Below are positions 59,088 to 64,000 of a stretch of DNA of 64,000 nt, one piece after another. Positions within the stretch are counted from its first letter, which is position 1. The number at the start of each line of letters is the position of its first letter. Below the pieces are notes generated by a model that was given only the letters and a program-made list of their open reading frames with translations, did no database searches and was not told the origin of the DNA. Made by a program: the position numbers and the translations under genes. Source of the stretch: CAWDAQ01 sp963800325 (lineage in GTDB: Bacteria; Actinomycetota; Actinomycetes; Actinomycetales; Dermatophilaceae); NCBI GenBank assembly GCA_963800325.1, contig CAWDAQ010000002.1:248001-312000 (forward strand), written 5' to 3'.

Positions 59088-61376
59088 TCAGCCGGGGGTG
59101 CGGACGCCGGTGAGCCGGTAGACGTCGAAGACGCCGTCGATCTTGCGGACGGCGCGGATGACGTGGTCCAGGTGGGCGGGGTCGCCCATCTCGAAGGTGA
59201 ACTTCGAGATCGCGACCCGGTCCCGGGAGGTCTGCACGGTCGCGGAGAGGATGTTGACGCCGCTGTCGGACAGCACCCGGGTGACGTCCGAGAGCAGCCG
59301 GCTGCGGTCGAGCGCCTCGACCTGGAGCTGGACGAGGAACACGCTGCTCGCCGAGGGCGCCCAGTCGACCTCGATGACCCGCTCGGGCTGGGAGCGCAGC
59401 GACTCGATGTTCGTGCAGTCGGTCCGGTGCACCGAGACCCCGTTGCCACGGGTGACGAACCCCATGATCGGGTCCCCGGGCACGGGGGTGCAGCAGCGGG
59501 CGAGCTTGATCCACACGTCCGCCATGCCCTTGACGACGACGCCGGGGTCGCCGGTCCGCCGGCGGGGCGACCGGTTCGGGGTCGCCACCTCGGCGAGGTC
59601 CTCGCTCGCGCCCTCCTCCCCGCCGACGGAGGTGACGAGCCGGTCGACGACGTGCTGCGCCGAGACGTGCCCCTCCCCCACGGCGGCGTAGAGGGCGTCG
59701 ATGTCGGCGTAGCGCAGGTCGCTCGCGACCCCGGTCAGCGACGGCGCGGACATCAGGCGCTGCAGCGGCAGGTTCTGCTTGCGCATCGCCTTGGCGATCG
59801 CCTCCTTGCCGCCCTCGATCATCTCCTCGCGGCGCTCCTTGGAGAACCACTGCTTGATCTTGTTCCGCGCCCGGGGCGACTTGACGAACGTCAGCCAGTC
59901 CCGGGACGGCCCCGCGCCGTCCGCCTTGGAGGTGAGGACCTCGACGACGTCCCCGTTCTCGAGGGTGCTCTCGAGCGGCACGAGGCGCCCGTTGACCCGG
60001 CCGCCGATGCAGTGGTGGCCCACCTCGGTGTGGACGGCGTAGGCGAAGTCGACCGGCGTCGAGCCCGACGGCAGGGCGACGACCTGCCCCTTCGGGGTGA
60101 AGACGTAGACCTCCTTGGCGTTGATCTCGAACCGGAGGCTCTCGAGGAACTCCCCCGGGTCCTCGGTCTCGCGCTGCCAGTCCAGCAGCTGGCGCAGCCA
60201 GGCCATGTCGTTGACGGGACCGTCGTCGCCGCCGCGGGGCGCGGTGCCGTCCTCCTTGTACTTCCAGTGCGCGGCGACGCCGTACTCGGCGCGGCGGTGC
60301 ATCGTGTGCGTGCGGATCTGGATCTCGACCGGCTTGCCCTCGGGGCCGATGACCGTCGTGTGCAGCGACTGGTACATGTTGAACTTCGGCATCGCGATGT
60401 AGTCCTTGAACCGGCCCGGGACCGGGTTCCACCGCGCGTGCAGCGCCCCCAGGGCGGCGTAGCAGTCCCGGACGGTGTCGACGAGGACCCGGACGGCGAC
60501 GAGGTCGTAGATCTGCTCGAAGTCGCGGCCGCCGACGATCATCTTCTGGTACACGGAGTAGTAGTGCTTCGGCCGGCCGGTGACGGTCGACTTGATCCGG
60601 GCCTCGTGGAGGTCGGCGACGACCTGCTCCCGGACGACGGCGAGGTACTCCTCGCGCGCCGGGGCGCGCTCGGCGACGAGGCGGACGATCTCGTCGTACA
60701 CCTTCGGGTAGAGGGTCGCGAAGGAGAGGTCCTCCAGCTCCCACTTGATCGTGTTCATCCCGAGGCGGTGGGCGAGCGGGGCGTAGATCTCGAGGGTCTC
60801 GCGGGCCTTGCGCTGCGCCGACTCCCTGCTGACGTAGCGCCACGTGCGGGCGTTGTGGAGCCGGTCGGCGAGCTTGATGACGAGCACCCGGATGTCCCGG
60901 GCCATCGCCACGATCATCTTGCGGACCGTCTCGGCCTGCGCCGCCTCGCCGTAGGTGACCTTGTCGAGCTTGGTGACCCCGTCGACGAGCATCGCGATCT
61001 CGTCGCCGAAGTCGCTCCGGAGGGTCTCGAGGCTGTACGCGGTGTCCTCGACCGTGTCGTGGAGCAGGGCCGCGGCCAGGGTGGCCGGGGTCATCCCGAG
61101 CTCGGCGAGGATCGTCGTCACCGCGAGCGGGTGGGTGATGTAGGCGTCGCCGCTCTTGCGCAGCTGGCCCTCGTGGGCGCGCTCGGCGACGGCGTAGGCC
61201 CGCTCGATGACCGCGGTGTCGGCCTTGGGGTGGGTCGCGCGCACCGTCTGCAGCAGCGGGTCGAGGACGGGGTTCGTCGTCCCGCGGGACCCGCCGAACC
61301 GGGCCAGCCTGGCCCGGGCGAGCCCGCGCGCGGAGAACCCGGGGGCACTCCCGGACGGCGCGAGCTCCTCACTCAT
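59088..61376 (-). CDS. relA: Bifunctional (p)ppGpp synthetase/hydrolase RelA/SpoT
   Basis: 762 residues, the long RSH type. The HD hydrolase domain keeps HDTVEDT (AALLHDTVEDTAYSLETLRSDFG). The synthetase domain has RVLVDTVRDCYAALG, RFKDYIAMPKFNMYQSLH and IRTHTMHRRAEYGVAAHWKYK. TGS and ACT domains follow (VFTPKGQVVALPSGSTPVDFAYAVHT). It makes and degrades the stringent-response alarmone. Single RSH proteins of this type are bifunctional in actinobacteria. It is the last gene of secD-secF-apt-relA, 74 bases past apt. Confidence 0.97.
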   Translation of the reverse strand: MSEELAPSGSAPGFSARGLARARLARFGGSRGTTNPVLDPLLQTVRATHPKADTAVIERAYAVAERAHEGQLRKSGDAYITHPLAVTTILAELGMTPATLAAALLHDTVEDTAYSLETLRSDFGDEIAMLVDGVTKLDKVTYGEAAQAETVRKMIVAMARDIRVLVIKLADRLHNARTWRYVSRESAQRKARETLEIYAPLAHRLGMNTIKWELEDLSFATLYPKVYDEIVRLVAERAPAREEYLAVVREQVVADLHEARIKSTVTGRPKHYYSVYQKMIVGGRDFEQIYDLVAVRVLVDTVRDCYAALGALHARWNPVPGRFKDYIAMPKFNMYQSLHTTVIGPEGKPVEIQIRTHTMHRRAEYGVAAHWKYKEDGTAPRGGDDGPVNDMAWLRQLLDWQRETEDPGEFLESLRFEINAKEVYVFTPKGQVVALPSGSTPVDFAYAVHTEVGHHCIGGRVNGRLVPLESTLENGDVVEVLTSKADGAGPSRDWLTFVKSPRARNKIKQWFSKERREEMIEGGKEAIAKAMRKQNLPLQRLMSAPSLTGVASDLRYADIDALYAAVGEGHVSAQHVVDRLVTSVGGEEGASEDLAEVATPNRSPRRRTGDPGVVVKGMADVWIKLARCCTPVPGDPIMGFVTRGNGVSVHRTDCTNIESLRSQPERVIEVDWAPSASSVFLVQLQVEALDRSRLLSDVTRVLSDSGVNILSATVQTSRDRVAISKFTFEMGDPAHLDHVIRAVRKIDGVFDVYRLTGVRTPG

Positions 61377-61450
61377 GCATCGAGCCTAGATCATCGCCGG
61401 CCGTGGTCGGTGCCGCCGCCCGGGGTCGACGGCGCGTGCCGGGCGGCCGG

Positions 61451-62020
61451 TCAGGCGGTGAGGAGCGCGTGCACCGGGCGCCCGGCGAGACGGTCCCGCC
61501 CGTGGAGGAAGCCGAGCTCGAGGACGACCTCGAACCCGACGACGCCGGCGCCGGTCCCCTCGAGCAGGTCCCACGCGGCGGCCGCCGTCCCGCCGGTGGC
61601 GAGCACGTCGTCGACGAGCAGCACCCGGGCCCCGGGGGCCACCCCGTCGGCGTGCACCTCGATCGTGGCGCTGCCGTACTCGAGGTCGTAGGACAGCTCC
61701 ACGGTCTCCCCCGGCAGCTTGCCGGCCTTGCGGACCGGGACGAACCCGACGCCGAGCTCGTGCGCGACGGCCGCGCCGAAGATGAACCCGCGGGCCTCGA
61801 TGCCGGCGACGACGTCGACGTCGGGGTGGCGGGAGCAGATGTCGCGCACGACGGTCCCGAACGCCGGGCCGTCGCCGATGAGCGGGGTGATGTCCTTGAA
61901 GACGACCCCGGGCTCGGGGAAGTCGGGCACGTCGCGCATCCGGGACGCGACGACGTCGGCGACGACCTGCGCGGCCGCGGCCGGGTCCCCGTCGGTGCGG
62001 GCGGGGCTCGTGGCGTCCAC
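61451..62020 (-). CDS. apt: Adenine phosphoribosyltransferase
   Basis: 189 residues. VFKDITPLIGD at the N-terminus, VVAGIEARGFIFGAAVAHELGVGFVPVRKAGKLPGET in the middle and the PRPP motif VLLVDDVLATGGTA. It salvages adenine to AMP. Start GTG at 62020, three bases after the secF stop. The apt-relA pair is standard in actinobacteria. Confidence 0.95.
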   Translation of the reverse strand: MDATSPARTDGDPAAAAQVVADVVASRMRDVPDFPEPGVVFKDITPLIGDGPAFGTVVRDICSRHPDVDVVAGIEARGFIFGAAVAHELGVGFVPVRKAGKLPGETVELSYDLEYGSATIEVHADGVAPGARVLLVDDVLATGGTAAAAWDLLEGTGAGVVGFEVVLELGFLHGRDRLAGRPVHALLTA

Positions 62021-62023
62021 GGG

Positions 62024-63262
62024 CTACCGCCGCGACCGCGGGGGACGCTTGGGCTGGTTGCGGGGACCGGACGTGGCGTACTTGTGCACCTTCCGCCCGG
62101 TCAGGGTGGCCTCCTCGCCGCCGGTATCCTCCGGCCGGCCTCCGACGGGCGCCTCCTGCGCCTGCTCCCTGCCCGCTGCGGGTGCCTCGGCTCCCGTCGC
62201 CGGCCCGGGCCCGTCGGCCCCAGCGGGCTCAGCGGGACCGGTGCGCGCCGGGGACGTCGAGGGCGTCGACGACCTCGGGGCGGGCGCCGGGCGGTGGCGG
62301 GCGACGTGCTTGTCGAGGGCGACGACCCGCTCCTCCCGGCTGCGCAGGCTCACCAGGAGCGGGGTGGCGATGAAGATCGAGGAGTACGCGCCGACGGCCA
62401 TGCCGACGAACAGGGCGAGCGCGAGGTCGAGCAGCGTGCCGGGGCCGAGCTTGGCGAACCCGACGACGAGGATCGCCGAGATCGGCAGCAGCGCGACGAC
62501 CGTGGTGTTGATCGAGCGCACCAGGGTCTGGTTGACCGCGAGGTTCGCGGCCCGGGCGTAGCTCGACCGCCGGTTGGCGAACGCCTCCGTCGTGTTCTCC
62601 CGGACCTTGTCGAACACGACGACGGTGTCGTACAGGGAGTACCCCAGGACGGTGAGGAACCCGATCATCGTCGCAGGCGAGACCTCGAACCCGGACAGGG
62701 CGTAGATCCCGACGGTGAAGACCATGTCGTGGGCGAGCGCGACGAGCGCCGCGAGCGCCATCTTCCACGTCCGGAAGTAGAGCGCCATCGCCACCGAGAC
62801 CAGCGCGAGGAAGACCAGCAGCGCGCGCAGGGCCTGGGCGCTGACCGAGGAGCCCCAGGAGGGCCCGACGAAGGTGGCGCTCACCGCGGCCGGCTTGGTG
62901 CCGAACTCGGAGGCCAGCGCGGTGCGCACCTGCTCGCTCTCGGCGTCGCCGAGCTTCTCGGTCTGGACCCGCACCGTGGTCCCCCCGATGCGGGTGACCT
63001 GGGCCTCGCTCGTGCCGCCGACGCTGCCGACGGCGGCGCGTGCCATGGACTCGTAGTCGGGTCCGACCTGCTGGCTCGTGACCCGGAACTCCGACCCGCC
63101 GGTGAACTCGAGTCCGAGGTTGAGCCCGCGCAGGCCGAGACCGAGCAGCGCGACCGCGATGAGGGCCGCGGAGACGGCGTAGAACCGGCGGCGGTGGCCG
63201 ACGATGTCGAACGACCGGTCCCCGGTGTAGAGGTCGTTGCCGAACTTGCTGAAGCTGGGCAT
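62024..63262 (-). CDS. secF: Protein translocase subunit SecF
   Basis: 412 residues. Six transmembrane helices; LGLEFTGGSEFRV after the first, GYSLYDTVVVFDKVRENT and VNQTLVRSINTT in the later part. It works with SecD to pull secreted proteins outwards using the proton gradient. A Pro/Ala/Gly-rich cytoplasmic tail of ~100 residues is longer than in E. coli. GGGGAG precedes the ATG at 63262, which overlaps the secD stop (ATGA). Confidence 0.96.
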   Translation of the reverse strand: MPSFSKFGNDLYTGDRSFDIVGHRRRFYAVSAALIAVALLGLGLRGLNLGLEFTGGSEFRVTSQQVGPDYESMARAAVGSVGGTSEAQVTRIGGTTVRVQTEKLGDAESEQVRTALASEFGTKPAAVSATFVGPSWGSSVSAQALRALLVFLALVSVAMALYFRTWKMALAALVALAHDMVFTVGIYALSGFEVSPATMIGFLTVLGYSLYDTVVVFDKVRENTTEAFANRRSSYARAANLAVNQTLVRSINTTVVALLPISAILVVGFAKLGPGTLLDLALALFVGMAVGAYSSIFIATPLLVSLRSREERVVALDKHVARHRPAPAPRSSTPSTSPARTGPAEPAGADGPGPATGAEAPAAGREQAQEAPVGGRPEDTGGEEATLTGRKVHKYATSGPRNQPKRPPRSRR

Positions 63263-64000
63263 CAGGCGCTCCCCTCGCTGGTCCGTCCCCGTCCGGCGCG
63301 TCCCGGCGGGGCGGCCCCGCCGGCACGGGCGGCGCGGGGGTGGACCCCTCGCGGGCTCGGCGCGACGCGTCCGCGTCCGGTGGCACGGGCCGCGGTCGAC
63401 CCGAGCCGGTCCGGGTCGAGCCCGGACCACGGGTGACCGCCGCCGAAGAACCTCGTCGTCGACAGGACCGTCAGGATCGGGTGGGTGAAGGCGAAGACGA
63501 TGAACACGTCGATGAGGGTCGTCAGCCCGAGCGTGAACGCGAACCCGCGCACGTTGGAGGAGGCGAGGACGTAGAGCACCGCGGCGGCGAGGAAGCTCAC
63601 GCCGTCGGCGGCGAGGATCGTCCGCCGCGCCCGGGCCCAACCGGTGTCGACGGCGGTCCGCAGGGTCCGACCCGAGCGCACCTCGTCACGGACCCGTTCG
63701 AAGTAGACGATGAACGAGTCGGCGGTGATGCCGATCGCGACGATGAGCCCGGTCACCCCCGCCATGTCGAGCCGGTAGTTGTACCCCCAGCCGAGCAGGG
63801 TGATCGCGAGGTAGCTGATGACGGCTGCCATGACGAGCGAGCCGACGGTCACCAGCCCCAGGGCGCGGTACTGGAAGAGCGAGTAGACGACGACGAGGAG
63901 CAGGCCGATGACGCCGGCGAGCAGGCCGAGCTGGAGCTGCTCCTCGCCGAGGGTCGGGCTGATCTGGTCGCGGGTCTGGAGGTCGAACGAGAGCGGCAGC
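63262..64000 (-). CDS. secD: Protein translocase subunit SecD (C-terminal part; 5' end outside window)
   Basis: The last ~246 residues of SecD run in from the right edge. TRDQISPTLGEEQLQLGLLAG precedes the second membrane helix; GVTGLIVAIGITADSFIVYFERVRDEV is the conserved helix-4 motif in its actinobacterial ADSFIVYFER form. Five C-terminal membrane helices fit. The soluble tail is rich in Pro/Gly/Arg. It forms the SecDF complex with the downstream secF gene. Confidence 0.95.
   Translation of the reverse strand, partial: LPLSFDLQTRDQISPTLGEEQLQLGLLAGVIGLLLVVVYSLFQYRALGLVTVGSLVMAAVISYLAITLLGWGYNYRLDMAGVTGLIVAIGITADSFIVYFERVRDEVRSGRTLRTAVDTGWARARRTILAADGVSFLAAAVLYVLASSNVRGFAFTLGLTTLIDVFIVFAFTHPILTVLSTTRFFGGGHPWSGLDPDRLGSTAARATGRGRVAPSPRGVHPRAARAGGAAPPGRAGRGRTSEGSA

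Overview
The window is about 75% GC with dense, often overlapping genes and is clearly actinobacterial: it carries RbpA, polyprenol-phosphate mannose synthase (Ppm1), GarA/OdhI, FtsR, ScpAB beside a ParA, RelA, and gene orders that (from memory) match Mycobacterium Rv1822-Rv1832, Rv1708-Rv1713 and Rv2580c-Rv2587c. No phage, IS element or CRISPR array was seen. Genus cannot be assigned; a Micrococcales-like actinomycete is a guess.

Layout. 1-3.06 kb: tail of a PLP-dependent enzyme, then the B12/PLP lysine 5,6-aminomutase kamD-kamE and kal (3-aminobutyryl-CoA ammonia lyase), a piece of the lysine fermentation/degradation route. 3.1-6.0 kb: lnt-ppm1-fxsA envelope operon. 6.35-10.0 kb: rbpA, a UMF1-type MFS transporter and a coiled-coil M15 peptidase, all on the minus strand. 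10.1-13.0 kb: marR plus a class III UvrA-like ABC ATPase. 13.1-14.1 kb: isochorismatase-like protein and an Imm5-like protein. 14071-14098: a site that fits the actinobacterial dif consensus as I remember it, which makes this window the replication terminus. 14.2-23.5 kb: assorted metabolic and stress genes (isochorismatase, sulfite-oxidase-like molybdoenzyme, DUF2177, DUF1028, DUF72, NTF2-like, aldo-keto reductase, formaldehyde dehydrogenase, YciO, OsmC, GCS2-like ligase). 23.7-28.0 kb: sbcD-sbcC.

28.0-37.0 kb (minus): pgsA, DUF881, sbp, DUF881, gcvH, garA, ftsR, DUF151, merR and gcvP, with a glycine riboswitch before gcvP. 37.0-45.0 kb: MalY-type lyase, hemerythrin protein, DUF2461, MMPL exporter, sulfatase. 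45.2-54.4 kb (minus): tRNA-Pro, der, cmk, tyrA, rluB, scpB, scpA, parA, xerD, ald. 54.5-64 kb: hisS and an MBL hydrolase (minus), a cyclophilin and a DUF349 protein (plus), then relA, apt, secF and partial secD (minus). Left of the dif site most genes point right; right of it most, including the essential ones, point left, as expected if forks meet at dif. XerD, one of the recombinases that act on dif, is encoded 38 kb away.

Two non-coding themes stand out. Many genes have a TANNNT hexamer exactly 6-8 nt before the start codon, which predicts leaderless mRNAs. Two families of dispersed palindromic repeats sit only between genes: a ~46-62 bp element (one copy near 6.1 kb, an inverted tandem pair near 47.6 kb) and a larger nested inverted repeat built on GCACTTCGTGC (near 6.9 kb and 59.0 kb).
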